DNA from: Amblyornis subalaris
Taxonomy: Eukaryota; Chordata; Aves; Passeriformes; Ptilonorhynchidae
Assembly: GCA_018881555.1 (NCBI GenBank)
Contig: JACAXG010000201.1
Span: forward strand, 1 to 64,000
DNA: 64,000 nt
Reading direction: 5' to 3'
Below, one piece after another: positions 34,916 to 45,852 of this stretch. Under the pieces are notes generated by a model. The model was not told the origin of the DNA. It saw nothing but the letters and a program-made list of their open reading frames with translations, and searched no databases. Within the stretch, counting starts at the first letter, position 1; each line of letters begins with the position of its first letter. The position numbers and the translations under genes were made by a program.

Positions 34916-37900
34916 TTTCTGGACTTGCTTTCGGAGTCTGTAACTTTTTGATGGTCTCTCTTTTCTCCAGCATGAAGTCACATTTAAAATAGCTGCTTCC
35001 AGCCCTGTAGGAGAGCTAATGGGGAGCTGGCAGACCAGCAGCACAGCACATCACAGCACTGAAAGGCCACCAGCCCGAGCTCCGTGGAGCTGGAGATGTG
35101 GAGCCCTGAGGCTGTTTTTGTGAGGAACACAAAGGAGTCAACCATGGAAAGGACTTTGCACTGACTGGCTTTTTAACAGCATGTTTTCATGTACAGCCAC
35201 ATCACGTCTTTGGCAGGAGTGGCTCTCCTGAGAGCTGCTAATGAACATGCTGCCTTGTTAGCTTCAGCCAAGAGGCAGGTACCCAAACAACCTCAGCCAG
35301 CCCTGCTTTATCCCCCAGCAAGGAGAAGTAGGTGTACATTCCAGCAGAGATTTTTGACAGGGAGTCACCAAAACAGCCCTGAAGCTGGAGGCTGGTGTCT
35401 TCTGCCACTGCTGTTTACCTGGTTGTAGCCAGGGAATGTGGTTAAGGCTTCAAGCAGGTGAGAAAATGGAGCTTAGTATCTCCTCCCAGATAGTGAATAC
35501 CATTCCAACATCTTTCCCAAGAGCTGGAAGGAGTCAATTTGATATGTGAGCCAGAGGAGAGAGAGAGAGAATTGGTGGTGGAATTGCACCCAGCAGAGGT
35601 TGGGTATTGCACAGGGTCTGTCTGTGCAGCGGCCAGAAACACACCTGCATCCCTGGAGTGGTGCCTGACCTCTGATGGGGCCATGCTGGTTCCCAGGAAG
35701 TGAAAACTGCCATGGGAATGGTGGTGCCAGGGGCTGATCGGGGAATCACCGATCACCCCAGATATGTGAGTCAGCCAGTGCCAGGCTGCATGTCAAGGGC
35801 AGCAATCACGTTTCCTTGTAGCTCTGTCGGCAAGGGTTGGGCAGCACTGCTCGACTTCCAGCAGAAACCACACAGGCAAGGAAGCTTTGTGCTTTTGCAT
35901 TTGCCTCTGCAAATGAGTTGGGGAAGAGGAGAGGATGGGGAGGCACAAATGCAATAGCATCTCCTTCCTTTCCTCTCTTCCTCGTCAGTAAATCTCTCTG
36001 GGGGAGGTGAGAGCTCCTCAAACACATGCAGCACCATATGCCTGCCTGTCTGCACCCTCAGGACGGTGTTAGCGGGGTGAGTCTTGCACCCATCATGGGG
36101 CTGCCAAGGCTCTTGCTCTACCAAACCACCACGGGCACCAGCTGCTCCCCCAGCCCTGACATCAGAGCAGGGGGTCGCTGAGATCAGACATAGCAGAGAT
36201 GCTTCTGCGTGAGAAATGCAGAGCGTCTGGTGCGGCCCTGAACAATGTGCAGCCTGTCCTTACTGTTTTGTTTGGGTTTTGGTTTTGAATACACAAAACC
36301 GTCTTGACTCCCTTTTTTCCTCCCAAGAATACCCCGAATAATGCTGGCAGCTCCTCTCTTTTCAACCCGTTCCGTCAGCTGAATGTGGGAAGGGCCCCAT
36401 TATCCCAGACTGTGGCAGTGGCTCTGAATGCCTTTCGCTATCCTCTTCTGAGCTCTCTGTTGGAAGGAAGGAGGGAGACAGAGCTATTTTTATAGCATCT
36501 AGGCTCTCTCCAGACTGCATCTAACTTGCTATTGTTGGTCAACGATCTTTCTCTTACTTGTTACACTCGGGACTTTGCTCGATGCTNGAAAAAAGGGCTG
36601 ATGTATTTAANATGCTCCTTCCAAAGATTGGAATGATTCGTCTGTGCAGAAGAGTTGCTTGCAAACAAAGCCTTTCTTTTTATAAATATCACAGTTTGAG
36701 CATGTAGCTGGCTTTTTTCTTGCAGCAAATTTACTATTCTGTGTTAGTTTTCAAAAAATATCTGTCAGAAATGGCTGGCTGAAATGATTTTTCTGTTCCC
36801 GAGACATGCAAGTTACTTTCTTTTGACTTATTTTTTTTTTTTTCCTTTTCCCTCCTTGTTCTTTATACAATATTTTGATTTTCATTGCTAAGCTGGAGGT
36901 TATCTCAAAATATGCCAGGACTTTGGAGGAGTGGCTTTACAGAGATTAAGACTCTGGGCTGGAAGCCACACTTCCCAGGTCTGGCCCTAACTTTAGTACC
37001 TGGTCTATACAAATCAACATTTTCTCTAACAGATACTTTGATTTNGTAGTTACCCAACTTGAGACCATCAGATGTTGCTCTTCAGAGCCTGCACATCTTC
37101 CCCCTAAAATCAGATAGAGATGTGTCAAATCTTTCCATAAATCTGTTTCAAGACATGACCTCAAAACAGAAAATCTACAAGAAAAACAGAGGCAGAGCAG
37201 ATACACTGCAAGTAACTTGGACACTGAGATGTTTTTTGCTGAACTTGGATGGATCCAGCAGCCTTCCTGATGCTACAGAATTGGACATATGATCATTAAT
37301 GTCCCTTCCAATTCAAAACATCATATAATCCTCTGAAATATTGTTTATTTTGAATTANATGGAAGCCTAAAATCCAAACTTTTGTAATCACTAGAGCTCT
37401 TCCAGGGTTCTGCACATAACCCAAGTCCACGTTTTCACAGTCTCACTAACCACCATTCCCACAGCAGCTTTGGAAGAGTGCAGGGTTCTTCATTTTCTCT
37501 CCCAACTTCTGTGCTTCAGTAAAGTTTTATTACTAGTTTTTCCCTATCCTAAAAATCTAAAGCAACTGTGCAGATTTATTTTTCTGCTATTCATCACTAT
37601 CATGACTGCAAATCTCTCAGACCTTTGTTCCCAGCAGCACTCTAGTTACTATATTTCTTCCCTTATTAAGCACATTTTCAAAGGACCTTTGGTCATCCAC
37701 ATCTAAACAAAGAAAAAAGAGAAACCAAACTAGACCTCTAGGAAACTCTGAATTTATACCTAAATGTGCTTAATAATTGGATTTTTGTTGTCAAACATGC
37801 TCATAGCAGGATTTCCAGTTGGGTGGATAGAAAATAGAGGGTTTCTGTGCTTACTCCTGCTGTTCTGACTTTTGTATCAGCTCAGGAACTTTGGTGGAAA

Positions 37901-38048
37901 AGCTCCTGATTGGTACGAGGGGGACTCGTGCCACTGTGAGGTCTGGACAGGATCAAGGGAACCGAAATGAAACAAGGTTGAGTTGTTTGCAGGAAATCTG
38001 GAGAGGAAAAAAAAAATGAAACAAACACTTCAAATGACCCAGAGAGTG
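34916..38048. other. Unassigned intergenic sequence, repeat-poor
   Basis: About 3.1 kb. It contains an AG-rich run near 35556-35570, a T13 tract near 36830, a short hairpin at 37912-37932, and a very diverged CR1-like tail near 37300-37335 (CCCTTCCAATTC then ATCATATAATCC). A plus-strand frame at 36304-36495 follows a polypyrimidine-AG but shows no recognisable domain. No gene is assigned. Confidence 0.4.
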
Positions 38049-38435
38049 TTTGAAGGAAGAGTTCGGGCTATTCAGCCTGGAGAAGAGAAGGCTCCAGGGA
38101 GACCTTCGAGCACCTTCCAGTGCCCAAAGGGGTTACAAGAGAGCTGCANAGGGACTTTGGACAAGGGCCTTGTGTGACAGAACAAGGGAGAATGGCTTCC
38201 ACTGCCAGGGGGCAGGTTAGATTAGATATTAGCAAAAATTCTTCCCTGTGAGGGTGAGGAGGCCCTGGCACACGTTGCTCCGAGCAGCTGTGGCTGCCCC
38301 ATCCCTTGGAGTGTTCAAGGCCAGGTTGGACAGGGCTTGGAGCACCCTGGTTTAGTGGTCCTGCCCATGGCAAGGGAGTGGGACAAGATGGTCTCTAAGG
38401 TCCCTTTCAACCGAAACCATTCTGGGATTCTACGG
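38049..38435 (+). mobile_element. CR1 LINE 3' fragment
   Basis: Long sense copy from GGAAGAGTTCGGGCTATTCAG through 'cttccagtgcccaaaggggt', 'gaggccctggcacacgttgc' and 'gcccatggcaagggagtggg', ending TTCTGGGATTCTACGG. Confidence 0.93.
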
Positions 38436-39367
38436 TAAGACCACGTGGCAGTTTTTAGGTGCAGGGTTTCCTCACACACCTCTCCAGACAGCATATGAGC
38501 ATCTTAAGTGAATATATTTTGGTCTGGGCATGATCGTGTTCAGATTCAGACTTCACCAGTGCAGCAGAGGTGAAGCACTAAGGGAAGAGGAGTTTTGGGG
38601 AAAATGGAAGGATCCTCAACAGAGGGCTGCAAGATGCTGAGGATTTGGGAATGTGGGCAGAGGTTATAATGGATTGAAATAGCAGGTTGAGTGAAGAATA
38701 GAAAAACTGGAGATGCTGAGTTACAAGATAATTGGAAAGAGTTGATTCCAGGCCATTGGGAAAGGAGTTATTTCTGAGTTCAGGACTCCTGTGAGCTCAT
38801 CTCAACAGAAGATAAAAAGCCTGTGCAATGCAGCATTATGGTTATGGTTTCATGTGATTTTTGACCCCAGATATCACCCTGACTTAATCCATTTTGATAA
38901 ACATACCATGGAACCAGCTTCCCAGGGCAGATCCACTGTTTACACATCTGTGATACCCAGCTCAGCCATGACTCAGCCACCAGCAATGATGTTCTGACCT
39001 TAATAATATCACTGTGAGTCTTCTTAATGAGGACATAATTTCACCCCAGAGGCCAATTCATTAATTAGCATGACCGGCTATNCTGTCATTGGGCATATGA
39101 AGTGGGTAGTAACTTGGTTTATATACCGAGCAAATATGTGCTGAGCAAATATGGATTCAACTGCATGTATAATGACAACAGACAGGGCCATAAAAGTCTG
39201 GCAGCAAGAGTGAACAGAGATGAGTGTAGCTCCTCACTCCAAACCTAATTCAGTGCTGGTGGTACTTGCTTGTTGTAGAGTTGTCTAAAATCAATGTCCA
39301 GGGAAACACTTGTTGAATTAGTTGTTTATTTCACATGCTGCATGAAGTTGTGTGAGAGTTATAAAAT
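38436..39367. other. Unassigned intergenic sequence
   Basis: About 0.9 kb upstream of the ATRN-proximal CR1 pair; no gene or element is recognised. Confidence 0.4.
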
Positions 39368-39586
39368 ATCATGGAATAGAGCATCCTGTGTGGGAAAGGA
39401 CCCACAAGGATCATTCAGTCCAATTCCCAGCTCTGCACAGGACACCCCAACAATCCCACCCTGTGCATCCCTGGGAGCATTGTCCAAATGCTCCTGCAGC
39501 TCTGGCAGCCTTGGGGCTGGGACCATTCCCTGGAGAGCCTGTTCAGTGCCCATCACCCTTGGGGGGAAGGACATTTTCCTGATTTA
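39368..39586 (-). mobile_element. CR1 LINE 3' fragment, second subfamily
   Basis: Antisense copy: ATATCATGGAATAGAGCATC, 'cccacaaggatcattcagtc', 'gagcattgtccaaatgctcc', 'gggaaggacattttcctgat'. It belongs to the subfamily seen in sense at 13759 and 54991. Confidence 0.9.
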
Positions 39587-39636
39587 CACATAAACTTCCC
39601 CCTTCAAACCTAGTTTAAAATCCTTTCAATGAGGGC

Positions 39637-39958
39637 ATAACTCCCTGACAAGAGGGGGCAGCAAGGTGGGGATGGGGCTCTGCTCCCAGGGAACAATGCA
39701 CAGGACGAGAGGAAATGGCCTCGAGCTGTGCCAGGGGAGGTTTACTTTGGACATCAGAAGGAATTTCTTCATGGAAAGGGTGGTCAGGCATTGGAAAGGG
39801 CTGCGCAGGGAGGTGGTAGAATCCCCATGCCTTCAGATGTCCAAGGAAGGCCTGGACGCGGCACTCAGTGCTCTGGGCTGGTGACCNGGGGGGGATCAGT
39901 CACAAGTTGGACTCGGTGATCCCGGAGGTTTTTCCAGCCCCAGTGATTCTGTGATTGT
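39637..39958 (+). mobile_element. CR1 LINE 3' fragment truncated at a duplication boundary
   Basis: Sense CR1: ACTCCCTGACAAGAGGGGGC, 'gagctgtgccaggggaggtt', 'aggaatttcttcatggaaag', 'ttggactcggtgatcccgga', tail GATTCTGTGATTG. Its left edge coincides with the boundary of the duplicated block rather than with an ordinary CR1 truncation. Confidence 0.92.
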
Positions 39959-40272
39959 TACTCCTATTAGCCTTCCTTTAACCAGGGGCAGTGCTTGTGC
40001 TGTAGCTGTGCCAGCTGCTGCTTGCTCACCTGTAATATTTAACTAATGGGGAGCAGTAAAGGGGCTTTAATTTTACAGCACGATTTTAAACCGACTAATT
40101 TCCTGGGAAATGCCATTTCATGGTTTGGGAATTGCCGTGTGCTTTAAACTCTCTGCTTGTTAAATTTGCTGAGATGAGAAACTCACCCCTAAATGCAGAG
40201 TTGTGCAGCTGGAGGATCTAAGCAAGAACTTGTTCCCCTCCCTCTAACCCACGGACTGTAATTAGTGGAACC
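39637..40272 (+). repeat. Duplicated segment, ATRN-proximal copy
   Basis: This ~636-bp block recurs in the same orientation at 60386-60986. It contains a CR1 3' end (39637-39958, tail GTGATTCTGTGATTG) and about 310 bp of non-CR1 sequence ending ATTAGTGGAACC at 40272, right where the ATRN CpG island begins. On the left, the CR1 is cut off abruptly at ATAACTCCCTGACAAGAGG, where the intronic copy continues into more CR1. From stretches read side by side I estimate mid-90s percent identity, apart from a ~35-bp deletion in the intronic copy and small indels. Confidence 0.92.
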
Positions 40273-40411
40273 CTCCCGTGAGTCTGTGATTGCCGGGCCC
40301 GCCCCAGCCCTGCCGCCATGGCCGTGGGGTGACGCCACTAGCCCCGCCCTCCCGCTTCCCCCCCCACTCGCGGCCACCGTAGCGGGATCGGCGGAGGCCC
40401 CGCGGCGGCCG
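40273..40411 (+). promoter_or_regulatory. ATRN: ATRN CpG-island promoter / 5' UTR region
   Basis: GC content rises sharply at 40273 and stays high to ~40960. A GC box (CCCCGCCC at 40342-40349) lies upstream of the start codons, with further Sp1-type sites at 40435-40450. There is no TATA box in the expected position, consistent with dispersed CpG-island initiation. The transcription start cannot be fixed from sequence. Confidence 0.7.
40318..40332 (+). promoter_or_regulatory. Upstream ORF of four codons in strong Kozak context
   Basis: GCCGCCATGG surrounds an ATG at 40318. It opens ATG GCC GTG GGG and stops at TGA (40330-40332), 79 nt before the first in-frame ATRN start. The ATRN starts have C at -3, so this uORF has the better context. 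It matters only if transcription begins upstream of 40318. Confidence 0.5.
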
Positions 40412-40716
40412 ATGGTCCGCGCTGCGCCGCCGTCCCCCGCCCGCCCCGCTCCCACCCGGCAGCGGCCGCAGATGGCGCGGCGGGGACCGGGCAGGCGGGG
40501 CGGGAGGTCACCGGCGCCGCCGCCGCCGCCGCTGCTGGCGCTGCTGCTGCTGTTGGTGCTGGGCCCCGCCGCCGCCGCCGGCGAGGAGGTGGCGGTGTCC
40601 AAGGAATGCGACAAGCCGTGCGCCAACGGCGGGCGGTGCCAGCCGGGCACCGGGCAGTGCGAGTGCCAGCCCGGCTGGGTGGGCGACCAGTGCCAGCACT
40701 GCGGGGGGCGCTTCAG
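40412..40716 (+). CDS. ATRN: Attractin exon 1 (signal peptide and first EGF-like module)
   Basis: Attractin is a large type I membrane glycoprotein (CUB, EGF, kelch, C-type lectin, PSI and laminin-EGF domains). In mammals it is the mahogany product, which modulates agouti-melanocortin signalling and is needed for myelin upkeep. This exon gives ~101 codons from ATG 40412; an in-frame ATG at 40472 is an equally plausible start. A basic Pro/Arg-rich lead is followed by a Leu-rich core and AAAAG, a signal peptide with cleavage near residues 55-58. The first EGF module follows: KECDKPC, NGGRC, GTGQCEC, GWVGDQC and the terminal CQHCGGRF. The exon ends after CTTCAG at a GTGAGA donor, splitting the Arg codon (phase 2). 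The spacing and wording of the EGF module match ATRN better than the paralogue ATRNL1. Downstream exons are outside the window, so the gene is partial here. Confidence 0.92.
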
Positions 40717-40832
40717 GTGAGACCCCGCGGGGCGGGGGGGTGGGGACGTGTCCGGGGGCGAGTGCCAGCACTGCGGGGGGCGCTTCAGGTGAGACCCCGC
40801 GGGGCGGGGGGGTGGGGACGTGTCCGGGGGCG
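40689..40832 (+). repeat. Exact 72-bp tandem duplication across the exon 1/intron 1 boundary
   Basis: Copy 1 (40689-40760) holds the last 28 nt of exon 1, the splice donor and 44 nt of intron. Copy 2 (40761-40832) repeats it without a mismatch, including the terminal AGTGCCAGCACTGCGG exon sequence and a second CAG/GTGAGA donor at 40788/40789. The donor context is therefore present twice. Confidence 0.93.
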
Positions 40833-40938
40833 GGGGGCGGAGGGCGGGGACGTGTCCGGGGGCGGGGGGCGGAGGGCGGGGACGTGTCCGGGGGCGGGGG
40901 GCGGAGGGCGGGGACGTGTCGGGGGGCGGGGACCTGTA
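40817..40938 (+). repeat. G-rich 32-bp minisatellite with G-quadruplex potential
   Basis: GACGTGTCCG anchors recur at 40817, 40849, 40881 and (as GACGTGTC) 40913, an exact 32-bp spacing, followed by a degenerate GACCTGT at 40931. Between anchors lies GGGGGCGGGGGGCGGAGGGCG-type sequence, offering four or more G-runs per unit on the coding strand. Confidence 0.9.
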
Positions 40939-41265
40939 GGGTCGGCGTGGACGGGGATTGAGGGGCTGGTTCGGGGAACGGGGCTGAAAGGCTGGCTCGG
41001 AGCATGGGGGTCAGGGGCTGGTTTGGGGAACGGAGGGGAATGTGTGGCAGCCGCATCAGGGGTGGAGATGAGCGATAGGGCAAGGGGGAAAGGAGGGGAC
41101 ACGGCAGTGCCTCGGTGGCCCGGGTCAGGCTGCTCAAAGGAGCACCTGAGGGAAATAGGGAGGTGGGTAGGGAAAGCTGGTTTGGGGACTCAAAGGGGGT
41201 GGGAGGTTGAGGGTGTTCAGGGATGAGTGTGGGGGCAGTGGGGTCGTGGTGCAAGGGGAAGGGCT

Positions 41266-41420
41266 AGGTGACAGTAAAGGTGAGGGGCGAGACCGGGTGA
41301 GGTTAAAGGTGAGTGGCAGATCGAGGTGACAGTAAAGGTGAATGGCAGGTCAACGGGACGGTGAGGGACGCTCAGGTGATGATAAAGATGAGGGGCAGGT
41401 CCAGGTGACGATAAGGATGG
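41266..41420 (+). repeat. Degenerate 29-bp tandem repeat
   Basis: Units of the form AGGTGACAGTAAAGGTGAGGGGCAG start at 41266, 41295, 41324, 41374 and 41403, with a shortened 21-bp unit at 41353. Several units contain GGTGAG/GGTGAC strings resembling splice donors. Confidence 0.85.
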
Positions 41421-44400
41421 AGGTGTTAGGATAGGGTAGGAGCATTTTGAGGGGACNGTAGGGGCTGGTTTGTCCTTGGTTGGGGGTGTGAGCGTGGGGG
41501 TGATTCAGGGGGATGTGGATCTAAAGGGATGGGCAGGAGCCAGGCTCGAGTGCCCCAGTTGGTGGGTACAGGATGTTTGTATTGCCAAGAGGCACTTCTA
41601 AGGGGGCTGAATATTTGGTGTTGGTTGCTGGGGTTGCAGAGGGGTCACTGGGCATCAGTTGTGATTCTAAGGGGCTGTGTAGGAGCAGGGACATGGTTGT
41701 AGGGCACTGGGTCAGGGAGGGGCTGAGTGTGATGGATTGCTGAGCCAGGAAAATGTAGGTTTTAAGTTTTAGTAGGTCTGGAGAGAAAGTAAGGCTGGAG
41801 GTGAGTGGGTAGGGGGACATATTTTTGGCAGCAGGGTTGGGTTTGGAGGCTGTATAAATGGAAGTCTAAGGATTGTGGGTGACTGGACTGGTTTTGTGTG
41901 TGGATGTGGCTGGAGTTGGAAGCAGATGGGAGGAGTGAGGAGCAGGTGGACAGAGGAGGACAGTGTGGGTGTGGGGCCAGTTCCTGGGCGGGGTAGAAGG
42001 ACTAATGTGGAGATGGGATTAGATCAGACGGAGAACAGGTTGGAGGGGAAGGGTGTGAGAGTGGGTGCTAGGGCTGGGTGGAGGCTCTAGAAGCGTTTGG
42101 GGGGTTAAGGAAGCTCCTCTTGTCAGATAAGCACGTGCTGATTTTGGTTAAAGGTGATTTCAGGAGAAGTATGTGCAGGAGAGGGAAGCAGCATCCTAAT
42201 CTGGGAGGCATTGGAGGCTCAGCTTTTGGAGCTGGAATGCTGCTGACTCTTGGGGAGGGACAGTGGGAATAACAGCATGGTGGAAGTTCCTGGGTTGGTG
42301 GGGAGACAAGACTGGGCAGCTGGAGGGGATTGAAGTCCTGCTGCTTCAGAGTAAAAGGCTAAAGGGGAGTTTTGCCCCTTGATGAAATGGATGGAATCAC
42401 CCTGGCTCTGAGCTGGTCCAGGCTATGTGCATATGCACGTGTGTGAGAACAAGGGGTATCTGCACAGGACAGTGACTTTTGGGCTGTATGATGCTGGAAA
42501 GTGCATTTCTGCAGTGCTGGGGCCAGTTCTTTTAGTGCTGGGTTACTCAGTTGGGTTGTGTGTCTGAAGTCTATTCCACAGGATAAGAAAATGAAAATCT
42601 TCATGGGAATAGGCTGGGAGTGCTCCCTGGCTTCTCTATTATGGCAAGGGTTTCTCGAAGATGGTTACCTGCCTTGGATTCATCAGCTGTGGCAGTGAGA
42701 GAGCCAGTGTGCATGCATTAGGTGAATTCCCTGGGCAGGGCTGATTCCTGGAAAAGAAGGAAATGAGAAAAGGATGATTATCCTAGGCGGTGACTGCTTT
42801 CTTGGGGACCTACTGAAAGTACCAAGCACCCTTTGATGATGTTCCTTGTGGATTTGGGAGAAGGGGAACTGTCTGTATAACCTGAATTCATGGAGGAAAA
42901 GTACTTTAATCTTTTCATTAGTATTTATTGACAGTCTGTAGATGAGTGTGTGTTGCAGACAGTTTGAAAGGGGTTTTGTATGGAAACGATTCCAGGCTAG
43001 GCAAGTCAAAAGCTGCCTTTTTAATGTCTTTTTGCCACTGTCGTGATAAGAATTTTCTTTTAGCTGGCAGAGAGCATTATGAAATAGCCTCTTACCTGTT
43101 ACTTTTCTGGAGAGACTTGGGATGTTTGTCATTTTAAGGGGACTGGATTTGAGAGGCTTCTTTTCCGAATGGCGACGCTGAGTAAAAAAAAAAAAGAATT
43201 GGTATATATCCACTGCTAAGAGAACCTCAAATTTTTATCCTCTTACCTGTTTTGCTAAAACTTCTTGTTTCTTTCTCACATATATTTTCAGGTGAAATTT
43301 TAGACTGGAGTACATGTTTCTCTCTATACATGGTTTATTTGGCTGTTTGTTTATTAAGGAGTTGAAGTTTCTAGTAATGTTTTTAAACCTGGAGCTCTGA
43401 GAAGTACAAACAAGCAATGTTCAGAGTTTTACGGTCATGTGCCTTCTTTCGCATGCCTTGAGTTTGCTCTATCTCCTATCAGAAATGGCTCTGCAGGAGG
43501 TGTTTTTTTTCATTCATGGTTGTCAAGAGTTTGGCTTTAAAGGACTTGACGTGTTATTAGATGCTGTAGGTACAAATGGGAAGTGGAAGGGCAGGTGAAA
43601 NTTATTTTCTAAGTGTGGCATATTCCATGTGCTTATCTGCTTGACTGAGAGATGTGATTAAATTTGACATGTTAATCATCTTGTCTTATCTAGATGTATA
43701 TGATGACTGTATTTGTGGCCTTCACTATTTTTATTTACCTTGTAAAGATACACCTTGTGCTTGACTAACCTACTAATCTCACATCTTGTGTTTGCAGCGA
43801 AGGATGAACATTGTAGCATCGAGTTGCAGTCTGCTAATATTCNGTTTCCCTTTTTTCATGGGAAATCTGTTTATTTAGGCTACTGTTAGATGTATAAGTA
43901 ACACACCACAGATTAGTGGTGCTCTTTAGAGGTAGAAGGTTGACTTAGGAAGGGCTTCAGGTGACTTTTTTTTTTAAGATGGGGAACAAGTCACTTTAGT
44001 TGTTCAAAGATAAACATCTTTGTTGTGGATAGGTAAAACCTTGCAAAACATCTTGGTGTTAACGGAAGCTGAAATAGAAAATACAGAATATGCCTGATGT
44101 GCTTGCGTTTTGTATTTCAATACAAACCTCTAGCGGGCTGTGAGCTGGCTGGAGGCTGCTGTGGGCTTCGAGCTGCTGTGATTTGGGCAGGAGAGGAGCT
44201 ACTGCTGGGAGGGATGAGAAATTCCCCAGTCACAGAGCTGCAGCAGCATCCTAAGATAACATTTGGAGCAGTGGGAGCTTGGAAGCTCCAAACTCGAGAC
44301 TGAAATTGGCAGCATTCAGTATTGTACAATCAGAAAGATGCTGCAGATTTGGAAAACGGACTCTTCAAAGCACTGTCTGCAGCTCAGTGGCACAACCTCT

Positions 44401-44444
44401 TGTCCTGCCTAAACTGAGTTGTGTCTGCCTGATTAGCAGACCAA
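41421..44444. other. Intronic unique sequence
   Basis: The first ~900 bp is G-rich on the plus strand with T/G-rich phrases, then composition becomes AT-rich. No CR1, LTR or coding exon is recognised. Confidence 0.45.
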
Positions 44445-44828
44445 AATTAAGGTTGGAAAAGCCCTCTAAGATTATTGAGTCCAGCTGTTCCCCCAGCACT
44501 GCCAAGGCCACCACTAACGGCATCCACTTGTTTTTTTGAACACTTCCAGGGATGAGGACTCAGCCACTTTCCTGGGCAGCCTGTTCCAGTGCCTGACCAA
44601 CCTTTCCTTGAAGAAATTTTCCCCAATATCTATTTAACCCCCGCCCAGTGCAACTTGAGGCCATTTCCTCTCATCCTGTCCCTTGTGCCCTGGGAGCAGA
44701 GCCCGACCCCCCCCGACTGCTCCCTCCTGTGAGGGAGTTGTGCAGAGCCAGAAGGTCCCCCTTGAACCTCCTTTTCTCTAGGCTGAGCCCTTTTCCCGGC
44801 TTCCTCAGCCGCTCACCAGACAAGGCAG
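44445..44828 (-). mobile_element. CR1 LINE, third subfamily
   Basis: Antisense copy: AATTAAGGTTGGAAAAGCCC, 'gccaaggccaccactaacgg', 'tgcaacttgaggccatttcc', 'gaaggtcccccttgaacctc', ending near CTCACCAGACAAGG. The terminal tail is missing. Confidence 0.9.
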
Positions 44829-45784
44829 GTAAAGCGCAGGGTAAGAAATGAACTCTGGTTCACATAGATTTATTGTCCTGAGATTGTAAAGGATTGGATT
44901 AAGAAATTGAGGATAATGATTGACTTCTGGAACAGTCAGTGTATGTGGATTGTGTGTGTAGGTTCACTGATGGGCAGTTTGATGTATGACTGTAGCTGAA
45001 AATAATATTTTGACTATATAGTGAAATATCAAATGATTCCAGGACTTTGGATTTTGTGTGCAAAGACACTGGTGCTCCTTTCATGGTAACACTTTTTTTG
45101 TGGTGGGAGACGGCAAATGCTAAGCAGAACTTAACCATGCGACCTGACAGTTGGAGAGGGAAAAAAAGATTAGAGTGTCCTTTAAAGTCCCTTTTTATTA
45201 ATATAATGGTAGCAGTTATGTGTTGCTGATTGAATGTTATGAAGGAGTTGGTGGTAATATAGTGTCCTTGGCCAAAGAATATTACAGTGAAGAGGAATTT
45301 TATCTCTAGATTTGTGTCAATCACAACCTGAGAGAATTGTGAGCTGGAAAGGAACTATCACAGTTCTCTTTGTTAAATAAATAGGAACTTTTAGTCAAAA
45401 GCTTATATACAGACTATTGTCTTTAAGAAGCTACCTGAGGCAGTTTAAAGATTTAGGAAGGTCAGGAAACTGCTTAATAGATTCAAGGATGTTGGCAATT
45501 TGAATCACATCAGTTTAAGTGCTTAAATTAGATTTGGGGTGTGCATTTGTGCCTGATCTCCATTCTGTTTCTCCCTTTTCATTAGGATATTATCTTGCTT
45601 TAAAATGATTTTCTCTTCCATGCTGCTTCATGAAAGGCTTGCTCAAACCCTGTTCACTGGTAAAAAAGAATAAGCTATTCAAGTAGGAAATACTTAAACA
45701 TGGTCAATTTTAATGAATACGCTGGGGAAAAAAGAACATTTATATGCTTTTATTTAGTTCTTGGAGGTATGTGTGGATATCTTT
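44829..45784. other. Intronic unique sequence
   Basis: AT-rich, with no recognised exon or repeat. Confidence 0.45.
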
Positions 45785-45852
45785 AGGTATGCATATGTAT
45801 ATTTCTGTATATCTATACATGTACAAAATATATACATATTATATATTTTGTA
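45785..45852. repeat. AT-rich (TA)n-like low-complexity tract
   Basis: Alternating ATATGTATA/ATATACATAT-type sequence, partly self-complementary, directly abutting the 5' truncation point of the next CR1. Confidence 0.7.

Noticed and set aside
36304..36495. Plus-strand frame preceded by TTTTTTCCTCCCAAG, looking like a terminal exon
   Set aside because: No family recognised, no partner exon nearby and no evidence of a gene in this intergenic stretch.
40508..41254. 248-codon minus-strand frame and 206-codon plus frame (40606-41226) around ATRN exon 1
   Set aside because: Both read through the exon 1 shadow and the G-rich 32-bp repeats; the peptides are periodic and low-complexity.
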